Source: JBEDUK01 sp963781595 (GTDB lineage Bacteria; Actinomycetota; UBA4738). Taken from it: a DNA stretch of 64,000 bases. Under the pieces are notes generated by a model. The model made no database searches. It worked only from the letters and a program-made list of their open reading frames with translations, and was not told the origin of the DNA. The DNA lies in NCBI GenBank assembly GCA_963781595.1, contig CAWAGG010000006.1, forward strand, positions 2,232,001 through 2,296,000, in the 5' to 3' direction. Positions 7,234 through 14,923 of this stretch are shown here, one piece after another. Made by a program: the position numbers and the translations under genes. Position 1 is the first letter of the stretch. Each line of letters opens with the position of its first letter.

Positions 7234-8561
7234 AGCAATTGTCAAATGTTGTGGATGAGTTCTCACGCGGCGGCGCCCTCCGGGGTTGCCTCGTCGCTCC
7301 TTTCCTGTAGTTGACCGTCGGTGAAGACGGCGCCGGCCCGCACCAGTGCCACCAGGTGAGGCGCGTTCACGCGGCGCCACCGGTCCTGCGCGGTCTGGAT
7401 CAGCTTGAACGCCATGGCGAGCCCGGCCCTCCTCGAGCCGGCGCCCTTGGTCACCCGCTGACGCAGGCGGACCGTTGCGAACGTGGACTCGATCGGGTTC
7501 GTGGTCCGAAGATGGATCCAGTGCTCGGCCGGGAAGTCGTAGAAGGCGAACAGCGCGTCGAGGTCCTCGGCGATCTTCCTGGTGGCCTTGGGATGGGAGG
7601 CGAAGTCCTCTGCGAAGGCGCGAGCGGCGTCGAGGGCATCCGCACGGGTCCTCGCGGTGTAGATCCCGACCAGGGCGGCCTTGGCCTGGGCGTGCAGGCG
7701 CTTGGGCAGGGCGTCCATGACGTTCGCCGTCTTGTGCACCCAGCACCGTTGCTCGGCGGCCGTGGGGAACACCTCTCGCAGCGCCGCCCAGAACCCCAGG
7801 GCCCCGTCGCCGACTGCGATGGCGGGCGCGGCCAGACCTCGGCCCTTGAGGTCGCGCAGCAGCTCTGCCCAGGACTCGGTGGACTCCCGGTACCCGTCTG
7901 CGATCGCCACCAGCTCCTTGGTCCCGTCGGGTCGGACCCCGACGATGACCAGGCAGCACAGCCGGTCCTCCTCCAGGCGGATCCGGAAGTGGATCCCGTC
8001 GACCCACCAGTACACGTAGTCCACGGCCTTCAGGCTGCGGGTGGACCACCGCTCGTGCTCGGCCTGCCAGGACTCGGTGAGCCGGCAGATCGTGGAGGCG
8101 GACAGGTTCGCCCCGGAGCCGAAGAACGCCTCCAGGGCCGGGGCGAAGTCCCCCGTGGACAGGCCCCGCAGGTACAGGATGGGAAGGACCTCGGCGACCT
8201 TCGGGGAGCGGCGCATGTACGGGGGCGGTCGTCACGGTGCGGGGCCGAGCGTAGCCGTTGCCGACCACGAGGCGCCGGCCGGCTTCGTCCAGGACCTCGG
8301 CGTGGGCGTCCAGGTACGCGCGTCGTTCGGCCTCGAGGGCGACGGCGAGCATCTGCCTGGCCGCCAGCCGGCACAGCTCGTCCAGGCCGATGGCCAGATC
8401 TTCCGGGCCGCCCGCCTCGCCTGTCGAGGGGTCATGCGCTATCGTGAGCATCAGGCGTACTCCTTCTCGCCGGCTCCACCCGGCGATCTGCGTTCAGGAC
8501 GCGTGAAGGGTACGCCGCCTTCTTTTCGAGATCCCCCATCCACAACTTCTGCTTATAGCTC
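7234..8561 (-). mobile_element. IS256-family insertion sequence (inactive)
   Basis: The 10-bp direct repeat CAGGTCAGGG occurs at 7224-7233 and 8562-8571 and looks like the target duplication, slightly longer than the usual 8-9 bp. Inside it, imperfect ~24-bp terminal inverted repeats share the end GTTGTGGATG. The element carries one transposase gene on the minus strand, which is broken. Confidence 0.8.
7263..8451 (-). pseudogene. IS256-family (Mutator-type) transposase with internal deletion and frameshift
   Basis: The N-terminal part (start 8451, EAERRAYLDAHAEVLDEAG ... VVGNGYARPRTVTTAP) is in one frame and the rest (RRSPKVAEVLPILYLRGLST onward, from about 8213) in another. In the family roughly 30-35 residues normally separate these blocks, so a deletion has removed them and shifted the frame. 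The DDE core looks intact: WWVDGIHF and VGDGALGFW carry the Asp residues and NPIESTFATVR the Glu. The product cannot be made from a single start, so the copy is probably dead. Confidence 0.85.
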
Positions 8562-8618
8562 CAGGTCAGGGCGCTAGAGGCGGTGGACGACAGACGGCTA
8601 CATGAGCCGTAAAGGATC

Positions 8619-8672
8619 GAGGGCCTAGTGGGCGCATAGCCCGTGGGGGTTCAAATCCCCCCTCCGACACCG
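8619..8672 (+). repeat. tRNA-Leu 3'-half duplicate (attachment site copy 4)
   Basis: These 54 bases match tRNA-Leu 2829-2882 exactly. The matching downstream terminator and 11-bp repeats are found 1.47 kb away at 10141-10208, separated by the IS110 element. Confidence 0.85.
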
Positions 8673-8678
8673 AGGTCT

Positions 8679-8895
8679 AATGGCTCCGGAGCAGCTGATG
8701 GTCGATGCTGCTCTCCGAGCCACCGGCGGGTGAGCACTGAAGAGACCAGGGCATCGCGAGCCCTAAAGCTAGATCGTGCCCCCGCCGGGCGGCGAGGAGC
8801 CGACGGCTGATGGGATGTCGTGCCGATAGAGTACTGATCCATTAGGACGCCGCGCACTCCTCCAGGCTCGAAGTCCTCAGAGAGAGGGGGAGCGA
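8679..8895 (+). ncRNA. candidate IS110 bridge RNA region
   Basis: The non-coding left end of IS110-group elements encodes the bridge RNA that pairs with target and donor DNA. This 217-base stretch has no open frame I can support and occupies that position. I did not fold it or locate guide loops, so this rests on position and family knowledge alone. Confidence 0.35.
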
Positions 8896-10110
8896 GTGAT
8901 CTTCGTGGGGATCGACTGGGCGGAGGCCCACCACGACGCGTGTGTGATCGACCGCGAGGGCCGGGTGCTCGCCAAAGGGCGAGTGTCCGAGGGGGTCGAT
9001 GGCCTCGCCAGGCTGCATGAACTGATCGCCGAGCACGCCGGCGATCCATCGGAGGTGATGATTGGCATCGAGATCGACCGGGGCCTGTTGGTCGGCGCCC
9101 TGGTGGCAGCAGGCTACGCCACCTACGCTATCAACCCGCTGTCGGTCGACCGCTACCGGGATCGCCACCGGGTCTCGGGAGCGAAGTCAGACCCCGGGGA
9201 TGCCATGGTCCTGGCGGACCTCGTTCGGACCGACCGACACAAGCACCGGCAGGTGGCCGGCGACACCGAGGCAGCCGAAGGGCTGAAGGTGCTGGCCCGG
9301 GCCCACCAGAGCCTGATCTGGTCCCGCCAGCGACACCTCAACCAGATGCGGAGCGCCCTGCGGGAATTCTACCCGGCGGCCCTGGTGGCCTTCGGGACCG
9401 ATCTGGCCTCGGGCGATGCCCTCGCGGTCCTGGGGATGGCTCCCACTCCAGCCGCCGGCAGGTCGCTCTCGGTAGCTCGGATCGGATCGGCCCTGAAGAA
9501 GGCAGGGCGCCGCCGACGGATCGATGAGCGGGCCGAGGAGATCCAGACCGCGTTGCGCTCGTCCCAGCTGGAAGCCCCAGAGGTCCTGTCCCGCGCCTAC
9601 GGCGAGGTGGTCCGCTCCACGGTGCGGATCGTGGCCGAGATGACCGTCCAAATCGAAGCGCTCGCCCGCGAGCTCGAAGCACGTTTTGAGCAACACCCGG
9701 ACGCCGAGATCTATCGCAGTCTTCCCGGACTCGGCGTCGTCCTCGGCGCCCGGGTGCTCGCGGAGTGCGGGGATGACCCGACCCGCTACGCTGATGCTAG
9801 AGCACGGAAGAACTACGCGGGGACCTCACCCATCACCAAAGCCTCGGGCCGATCGAAGGTGGCTCTGGCTCGGTTCGCCAGGAACCACCGGCTGGCCGAC
9901 GCCCTCGAGATGTGGGCGTTCTGCTCGATCAGCCGTTCGGAAGGGGCTCGGCGGTGCTACGACGCCCACCGGGCCAAGGGCCAGACACATCGTCGAGCCC
10001 CGCGTTCCCTCGCCAACCGGTGGGTCGGGATCCTCCACGGCTGTCTCCAGCACCGAGCGCTCTACTCCGAAGACGTCGCGTGGCCGAACGCGGCGAAGGC
10101 CGCCGCTTGA
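8896..10110 (+). CDS. IS110-family DEDD transposase
   Basis: The 404-residue product starts at GTG 8896 behind AGGGGGAG. The N-terminal DEDD (RuvC-like) domain begins IFVGIDWAEAHHDACVID and includes AKSDPGDAMVLADLVRTD around residue 96-113. The C-terminal Transposase_20 domain has SLPGLGVVLGARVLAECGD and YAGTSPITKASGRSK, where the nucleophilic Ser lies. Length is normal and the frame is intact, so the element may still be mobile. It is the only intact transposase in the window. Confidence 0.93.
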   Translation: MIFVGIDWAEAHHDACVIDREGRVLAKGRVSEGVDGLARLHELIAEHAGDPSEVMIGIEIDRGLLVGALVAAGYATYAINPLSVDRYRDRHRVSGAKSDPGDAMVLADLVRTDRHKHRQVAGDTEAAEGLKVLARAHQSLIWSRQRHLNQMRSALREFYPAALVAFGTDLASGDALAVLGMAPTPAAGRSLSVARIGSALKKAGRRRRIDERAEEIQTALRSSQLEAPEVLSRAYGEVVRSTVRIVAEMTVQIEALARELEARFEQHPDAEIYRSLPGLGVVLGARVLAECGDDPTRYADARARKNYAGTSPITKASGRSKVALARFARNHRLADALEMWAFCSISRSEGARRCYDAHRAKGQTHRRAPRSLANRWVGILHGCLQHRALYSEDVAWPNAAKAAA

Positions 10111-10140
10111 CAAGCTACGCGCCTGGGATGTAGCTGGACG

Positions 10141-10168
10141 AACGGCTCCCGAACGATCGGGAGCCGTT
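10141..10168 (+). terminator. duplicate of the tRNA-Leu terminator hairpin
   Basis: The same 12-bp arms as at 2898-2925 with one loop change (ACGA for GCGA). It marks the far side of the IS110 insertion. Confidence 0.7.
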
Positions 10169-10185
10169 CCGTCATTGCAGACTGG

Positions 10186-10208
10186 GATGTCGCCCATATG
10201 TCGCCCAC
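10186..10208 (-). repeat. 11-bp-period direct repeat (copy 3)
   Basis: Identical to copy 1 at 2942-2964. It again adjoins the stop codon of an integrase-like tail on the minus strand. Confidence 0.6.
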
Positions 10209-10211
10209 TCT

Positions 10212-10250
10212 TCAGGCGATGCCGTCCAGCCGGTCTAGCGCGTAGTGCCC
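10212..10250 (-). pseudogene. possible integrase C-terminal remnant B
   Basis: A 12-codon tail HYALDRLDGIA then TGA occupies exactly the place held by integrase remnant A at 2965. It is too short for a family call from sequence; the assignment rests on the shared position next to the 11-bp repeat. Confidence 0.3.
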
Positions 10251-10252
10251 AC

Positions 10253-10357
10253 GTAGAGTGGGCCGCCGCGGCGTTCCTCGAGCGCGACGTGGTCCCCTCC
10301 TACGCCGAGGCCGGGATCGTCCTGAAGGAGGTCGTGGTCGACGGCGGTCCGGAGTCG
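10253..10357 (+). pseudogene. fragment of a DDE (rve-type) transposase
   Basis: The frame encodes EWAAAAFLERDVVPSYAEAG followed by IVLKEVVVDGGPE. This matches the region around the second Asp of integrase-core transposases ('..D(N/G)GPEF'). Both ends are missing and the next gene begins in another frame at 10363. It adds one more element type to the island. Confidence 0.5.
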
Positions 10358-10362
10358 CGATC

Positions 10363-10941
10363 ATGTCGATGTCTCTCGACGGGTACGTCGCCGACGCCAA
10401 CGACGGGGTCGCCGAAGTGTTCGACTGGTACTTCTCGGGCGACGTCGAGGTCCCCACAGCCAGCGCGACGATGGGCATGACGTTCCACGCCTCGGCCCCG
10501 AGCGCCGAGCACCTGAGGGCATTGCAGGCGGAGGTCGGCGCCATGCTCACCGGTCGGCGCACGTTCGAGGTCGCCGGCGGCTGGGACGGCCAGCACCCGT
10601 GGGATGTGCCCGTTTTCGTCGTCACCCACCACGTGCCCGAGGGCTGGCCACGGCCCGGCTCGACGGTCCAGTTCGTCACCGACGGCATCGAGAGCGCCGT
10701 TGCTCGAGCGAGATCGGCTGCCGGCCCGAGGTCCGTGGGAGTGCACGGCGCCCGAACGATCCAGCAGTGCCTGGACGCCGGGCTGCTCGACGAGATCCAC
10801 ATCGACCTGGCTGCCGTGTTGCTAGGCGCGGGAGTGCGGCTGTTCGACCACCTCGCGAACACACCGGTCGTCCTCGGGGATCCGACAGTCGTCACCGGTG
10901 TGGGTGTCACGCATCTGCGCTATCCCGTGCACACGTCGTAG
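10363..10941 (+). CDS. dihydrofolate-reductase-like protein (RibD C-terminal domain family)
   Basis: The 192-residue product starts at ATG 10363 (GGAG at 10351) with MSMSLDGYVADANDG, the usual N-terminal strand-loop of RibD-C/DHFR-like reductases. It has GAMLTGRRTFEVAGGW, VFVVTHHVP and a terminal LFDHL...VTHLRYPV. Members bind NADPH; most stand-alone forms have no proven substrate. The usual first few residues before MSMSLDG are missing or lie upstream in the transposase fragment. Probably intact, perhaps with its start rebuilt after rearrangement. Confidence 0.8.
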   Translation: MSMSLDGYVADANDGVAEVFDWYFSGDVEVPTASATMGMTFHASAPSAEHLRALQAEVGAMLTGRRTFEVAGGWDGQHPWDVPVFVVTHHVPEGWPRPGSTVQFVTDGIESAVARARSAAGPRSVGVHGARTIQQCLDAGLLDEIHIDLAAVLLGAGVRLFDHLANTPVVLGDPTVVTGVGVTHLRYPVHTS

Positions 10942-11107
10942 ACCAAGTGGGTGACCCGGTCGCCAGGCACGATCCTGGTCGGCGCTCTCGCCGCAGCGGC
11001 TCGGCCAGGCCGCCGGTGGTGAAAGACGGCCGACGGGAGCCGAAGACCACCGGCCGCACGCTCTGTGACTGTGTCCGCGTCGCCTTCACTCGGCCAGGGT
11101 CCCGAGG

Positions 11108-11165
11108 TTCGGGGGCCCGGTGGGCGCACAGCCGGTGGAGGTTCAGAGATCCCCCCTCCGGCACG
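11108..11165 (+). repeat. decayed tRNA-Leu 3'-half (attachment site copy 5)
   Basis: The segment retains GGTGGGCGCA, GAGGTTCAGA and CCCCCCTCCGGCAC in register with the tRNA 3' half, with scattered changes. It is the last copy and probably the right border of the island. Confidence 0.5.
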
Positions 11166-11238
11166 GGTCGCGCTTGTCACCGACGCACGCGGGCTGAAAT
11201 GCTGAGGCGGTCGACGAAGCTTCGATGGGGGGTTGTCC

Positions 11239-11337
11239 ATGAAGCGCACTCTGGCAGCACTGCTCGCGCTCGCGGTCGTCCTGGCCCTGCTGATTGCAGC
11301 CGGGGCCGGGTATCCGTGGTCCGAGATCTCGTTCTGA
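11239..11337 (+). CDS. possible 32-residue membrane peptide
   Basis: ATG 11239 follows GGGGGG and encodes MKRTLAALLALAVVLALLIA plus twelve more residues (AGAGYPWSEISF). It is a single hydrophobic helix with a basic start, like a signal peptide or small membrane protein. No homologue comes to mind. Confidence 0.3.
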   Translation: MKRTLAALLALAVVLALLIAAGAGYPWSEISF

Positions 11338-11369
11338 CGGCAGTCGGGCTGCCGATAGCCCGTCAGGGG

Positions 11370-11816
11370 CTACCCGCACGACGTCGGGAGCGTCCGTGGC
11401 GTCCCGAGCGGGGACAGGTCCGGGGTCGCGTCTTGGATCCCCGCGTCCAGCACCCTGTGCGTATCAAGTGCCACCGTGAACGTGGCGACGTGTCCCGTCG
11501 GCACGATCTCGTTGGACGCGGGTCCGACCTGGGCACCGACGAAGTCACCGATCAGGACCACGAGGTAGACCGGTGTGTCGGGATCGTAGATGATGTCTCC
11601 GCTGGCGACCTGCTCAGCCTGCTGGTGGCCCCCCTGCACGTAGGCGGCCGAGGAGGGACTGGGATCGTGCAGCGAGACCGCCGCGCGGCACGCGAGCTCC
11701 GATAGCCACGCGGGAGGGGGCGACGGGGCCGCTGACGTCGTCACGCTCGTCCCGCCAGCGCAGCCCGCCGTCAGGAGCGCCGCGAGGACCGCCGTGCCGA
11801 GGACCATCTTTCGCAT
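11370..11816 (-). CDS. putative lipoprotein
   Basis: The 148-residue product has a basic start (MRKMVLG), a hydrophobic stretch and a lipobox LLTAGC near residue 19, then a Ser/Pro/Thr linker. The mature domain includes DTPVYLVVLIGDFVG and a His-containing HVATFTVALDTHRVLD. I recognise no family. It lies downstream of the tail sheath gene on the same strand, 56 bases away, and could be co-transcribed. ATG 11816 is chosen because it places the signal peptide first. Confidence 0.65.
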   Translation of the reverse strand: MRKMVLGTAVLAALLTAGCAGGTSVTTSAAPSPPPAWLSELACRAAVSLHDPSPSSAAYVQGGHQQAEQVASGDIIYDPDTPVYLVVLIGDFVGAQVGPASNEIVPTGHVATFTVALDTHRVLDAGIQDATPDLSPLGTPRTLPTSCG

Positions 11817-11872
11817 GCCGATGAGACGCCCGCGGTCGGCTGATGCGTTCCCGATCCAGCCCACGAGGCGCG

Positions 11873-13255
11873 TCACCGACGGCCGGAGCCGTGCCGATAG
11901 CTCGCCGCGATCCCCGCGCCGGTCGCCGGGATCGCCCCGTGAACGCCGTCCCCGAACGTGATCAGCCCCTGCTCCGCGTCGAGCACGTACACGGCGGCGT
12001 CCGCGGCGGCGGCGTCGAGTTCGTCCACGACGCTCCAGTTCGTCCACCCGAACCGACCCTCGACCTGCAGGACGAACCCGGCCCGCGACACCGGTCGACG
12101 CGCCAGCCGGACGGCTGCACCCGGTTCGCCCGATGCCGGGCCGAGCTGCTCCGTGACGCTCGCCCCCGTCCACCGACCGATCCGGAAGATGACGAACTCC
12201 GCCGGCTTCACCGGCGCGACGCCGACCTCGACGATCAGGCGACCGTTGTCGATGTCGTTCTGCGTCATCGTCGACCGGTCGCATCGAACGAAGTACGCCT
12301 GCTCTGGCGTCGTGCCGACGAAGGCACCGTGTTTCCAGAGCCCGTGGAGGAAGTCACCCACGGCCAGCCGGATCGACGCCCAGAGCGGTTCGTCGTTCGG
12401 TTCGAACACCGCCCAACGCGTACCCCGCTCGATGGAGCGTTCGAGGTACATGCCCAGGCGGCGGACCGGTACGTATCTCCACTCGGATCCCGAACCGTCC
12501 GCGCCCGCGATCGTTCGGGCTCCCCATACCACGGAGCCACGCGCGTCCACGAGGCGCAGCGGGTTGACTCCCGCCGCTACGAGCTCTTCGAGCCCGCGCG
12601 TGTCCAGGTGCACCGCGACGTCCTCGACACCGAGCAGCACGGCGTCGTTTCCCGCAGGAGCCTTCCATACGCCGTTCGTCGCGTCTGTCCGTGCGTAGAC
12701 GCCGGCGACGCTTCCGCTCGGAGGCGACGTCCTGGTGCCGTCGGGATCGAGCGAGCTGGCGATCAGGACCGACGGGAAATACAGCGCTCCGTTCGCGATG
12801 CCGGTGTTCCCCAGGTCTCGTGCCAGCGCAACGGCCGCGTCCGGGTCCGGACCGGGTGGGTCGACGATCAGGAAGGCCCGCCGGCGCTCCGCGTACGCGA
12901 GCGCCGCGCGGAGGGCCTCGGGATCGGCTTCGCCGGGCAGGCAGAGGAGAGCCAACCCTCGCACGTCATCGAGCGCCGCCAGCGCATCCGTGACCGAACC
13001 ACCCGGTGGGACGGCGACGATGCGGGCGTCGGACCCGCCGTTGGCGAAGAACTGGAGGACCGCGTACCCGAGATCGGACGCGGGGTCGAGGTCACCGAAC
13101 CTCCTCAGGTAGTCGGGGAAGCTCGAGACCCGGACGGCACGGCCCGTCGGACCCGAGGAGGCGGCGCCGACGAAGCCCGTGATCGAGGTTGGGACGCCCT
13201 GGATCGGCTTCGCCCGGCGAGAGCCCCGTGCACCCGGCGTGACGGAGTGGTCCAT
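11873..13255 (-). CDS. contractile tail sheath protein (orphan), with a baseplate-like C-terminus
   Basis: The 460-residue product opens with PIQGVPTSITGFVGAASSGP and VRVSSFPDYLRRFGDL, the N-terminal signature of phage/injection-system tail sheath proteins. FVRCDRSTMTQNDIDNGRLI and VGVAPVKPAEFVIFRI near residues 325-370 are the conserved C-terminal sheath core. Sheath subunits polymerise round a tube and drive contraction. After the core come ~90 further residues ending VYVLDAEQGLITFGDGVHGA, a motif I know from baseplate-type proteins. No tube, baseplate, spike or ATPase gene is visible nearby, so this is an isolated sheath gene. Confidence 0.85.
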   Translation of the reverse strand: MDHSVTPGARGSRRAKPIQGVPTSITGFVGAASSGPTGRAVRVSSFPDYLRRFGDLDPASDLGYAVLQFFANGGSDARIVAVPPGGSVTDALAALDDVRGLALLCLPGEADPEALRAALAYAERRRAFLIVDPPGPDPDAAVALARDLGNTGIANGALYFPSVLIASSLDPDGTRTSPPSGSVAGVYARTDATNGVWKAPAGNDAVLLGVEDVAVHLDTRGLEELVAAGVNPLRLVDARGSVVWGARTIAGADGSGSEWRYVPVRRLGMYLERSIERGTRWAVFEPNDEPLWASIRLAVGDFLHGLWKHGAFVGTTPEQAYFVRCDRSTMTQNDIDNGRLIVEVGVAPVKPAEFVIFRIGRWTGASVTEQLGPASGEPGAAVRLARRPVSRAGFVLQVEGRFGWTNWSVVDELDAAAADAAVYVLDAEQGLITFGDGVHGAIPATGAGIAASYRHGSGRR

Positions 13256-13336
13256 GTCCGACCCATCCTAGGAGGGGAGCCCGCTTCGCTGAAAGCGAGA
13301 CCTTGCCCGTCATCGCCGGATACCCGATCGCGATCC

Positions 13337-13771
13337 TCATCGGCCTCGCCCGATGTGGAGCTTGGCGGTGTCGCGTGCGACGATCCTCCCGTTCCGATCG
13401 GTGAATCTCACCACCATGACTTCGACGCCCGCGCAGTCCGGCGCGATCAGCCGCAACGGCTTCGGTGCGTAGCGCTCGTAGGGCCCGAGCTGCACCGGAT
13501 GCCCGATCGGGTCGATGGTCGGACAGGGCGGGATCTGCTTGCCGTATCCGACCTGCGTGAGATCGAGCGTCCCGTCGGTGCAGTTGCGCGCCCTGAGCAC
13601 GAGCTTCGACGACTCCCCCGGGTGGACACGGCTCGGCACGAACACGAACCGCGTGATCCGCAGGACGCAGGCCCCTCGCGGCCCATCCGGCACGGCCGAC
13701 GCCGTCGGTAGGGTCGGAGCGAACAGCGTCACGATCGTCAGGGCGGCCAGGATCATCGGACGTATCCGCAT
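13337..13771 (-). CDS. secreted protein of unknown function
   Basis: The ~144-residue product has a signal peptide (MRIRPMILAALTIVTLFAP, likely cut after ASA near residue 26). The mature part has a beta-rich look with Cys residues at GACVLRI, ARNCTDG, PPCPTID and APDCAG that could form two disulfides. The pattern 'P..V.PG....L.L...NC' suggests an Ig-like fold. I recognise no family. It is upstream of the sheath gene on the same strand. Confidence 0.6.
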   Translation of the reverse strand: MRIRPMILAALTIVTLFAPTLPTASAVPDGPRGACVLRITRFVFVPSRVHPGESSKLVLRARNCTDGTLDLTQVGYGKQIPPCPTIDPIGHPVQLGPYERYAPKPLRLIAPDCAGVEVMVVRFTDRNGRIVARDTAKLHIGRGR

Positions 13772-13895
13772 GACACGGACTCCTCTCGGGTTGATGCCGG
13801 CCACCATTCTCCCCGTTCGCCGGGATCCAGCCCACATCGGGCTCGTCCAGGCCGGGCGAAACCTGCGGGTAGGGGAGAGCCGGTCCGTCGAACCC

Positions 13896-14825
13896 TCAGA
13901 ACGTATGCCCGGTGGCCGCGAAGGCCACCGTGCAGATCGCGCCCTCCACCAAGCAGAACACGGCGAACGGGGTGAGGGTTCCGGTCTCGAAGTACTTCAT
14001 CAGGTACCGCACGGAGAGGTATGCGGTGATCCCCGCGGCGACGCTGCCGACCAGCACCTGCATCCGGATCCCTTGCCCGAGGGTGCCGAACAGGTCAGGG
14101 AGCTTGTACACGCCGGCAGCCAAGATGATCGGTGTCGCGAGCAGGAACGAGAACTTGGCCGCGTCCTCGTGGGACAGGCCTCGGAGCAGCCCGGCGACCA
14201 TGGTGATGCCCGACCGGCTGATCCCGGCGATCAGAGCGAAGATCTGCGCCGTGCCGATCAGCAACGCCTCCTGGAACTCCAGCGTCTCGAGCCGCCGGGC
14301 CTCGGTTCCCTCGTACGTCCCGTGCTCCGTCGCGAGGGCGCGCACCTCCGCGCGGCGGCGGAGCCGTTCGCCCAGCAGGAGGATCACGCCGTTCACCATC
14401 AGGAACACGGCGGCGAACAGCGGCTTGGCGAACGTCACCCGGAAGAGGTGCTCGAAGACGAGCCCGGTGAGCGCGGCGGGGATCGTCGCCACGACCAGGA
14501 GCCAGGCCATGCGTTCGTCGGTTCCTCGGATCGTGCGCCAGGGCGCCTTCCGTTGCCGCGCGCCCTCGCCGAGCGTTCGGAAGAGGCCCGCGATGATCCC
14601 GCGCCAATCGCTCCAGAAGTAGATCAACAGCGCGGTCGCCGTGGCCACGTGCAGCCCGACGACGAAGGCGAGGAAGAACGATTCGGGTTGCGACTGCGCC
14701 TTCACCAGGCCGTCCCAGCCGAAGATCGTGGGCAGGATGACCGCCTGACCGAGGCTGGAGATGGGGAACAGCTCGGTGACGCCCTGGATCGCTCCGATGA
14801 CGATCGCCTGGACGTACGTGATCAC
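13896..14825 (-). CDS. uppP: undecaprenyl-diphosphatase
   Basis: This integral membrane enzyme dephosphorylates undecaprenyl diphosphate, recycling the lipid carrier for peptidoglycan. Two signatures are visible: GAIQGVTELFPISSLGQ at the N-terminus (family: QGxTE(F/L)LPISSSGH) and ALIAGISRSGITMVAGL (family: PGxSRSGxT). Two residues differ from consensus: His after SSSG is Gln here and the Pro before G(x)SRS is Ala. About eight hydrophobic segments are present. I start at GTG 14825 because GGAG precedes it and family members begin about there; an in-frame ATG lies at 14858. 309 residues is slightly long. Confidence 0.9.
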   Translation of the reverse strand: MITYVQAIVIGAIQGVTELFPISSLGQAVILPTIFGWDGLVKAQSQPESFFLAFVVGLHVATATALLIYFWSDWRGIIAGLFRTLGEGARQRKAPWRTIRGTDERMAWLLVVATIPAALTGLVFEHLFRVTFAKPLFAAVFLMVNGVILLLGERLRRRAEVRALATEHGTYEGTEARRLETLEFQEALLIGTAQIFALIAGISRSGITMVAGLLRGLSHEDAAKFSFLLATPIILAAGVYKLPDLFGTLGQGIRMQVLVGSVAAGITAYLSVRYLMKYFETGTLTPFAVFCLVEGAICTVAFAATGHTF

Positions 14826-14923
14826 TCGGGGGGGCTCCTGGGCTCGAGGGACGGCCACGGAAGGATACGAGCGGCGACGACGCGGCCACCGCTCCTCGGT
14901 GTGGAGCTTCCGTTAGCGAGCGA

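Larger units (their letters stand above)
8677..10135 (+). mobile_element. IS110-family insertion sequence
   Basis: The element lies between an attachment-site copy (ends 8672) and the hairpin that normally follows it (10141). IS110 elements have no long inverted repeats and recombine at a short core, often CT. CT occurs at 8677-8678 and 10134-10135; removing the DNA between would restore a spacer resembling that after the intact tRNA. This leaves ~218 bp before the transposase and ~25 bp after it, the asymmetry typical of IS110-group elements. The exact ends are inferred. Confidence 0.65.

Noticed and set aside
8672..8895. Integrase tail on the minus strand next to attachment copy 4
   Set aside because: All minus-strand frames here lack the Tyr-helix pattern; the region is better explained as the IS110 left end.
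2794..11165. CRISPR array
   Set aside because: The repeats are few, unevenly spaced by kilobases and derived from a tRNA; there are no spacers or cas genes.
11370..13771. Prophage or complete contractile injection system
   Set aside because: Only a sheath-type gene is recognisable; no tube, baseplate, portal, terminase or ATPase is present.
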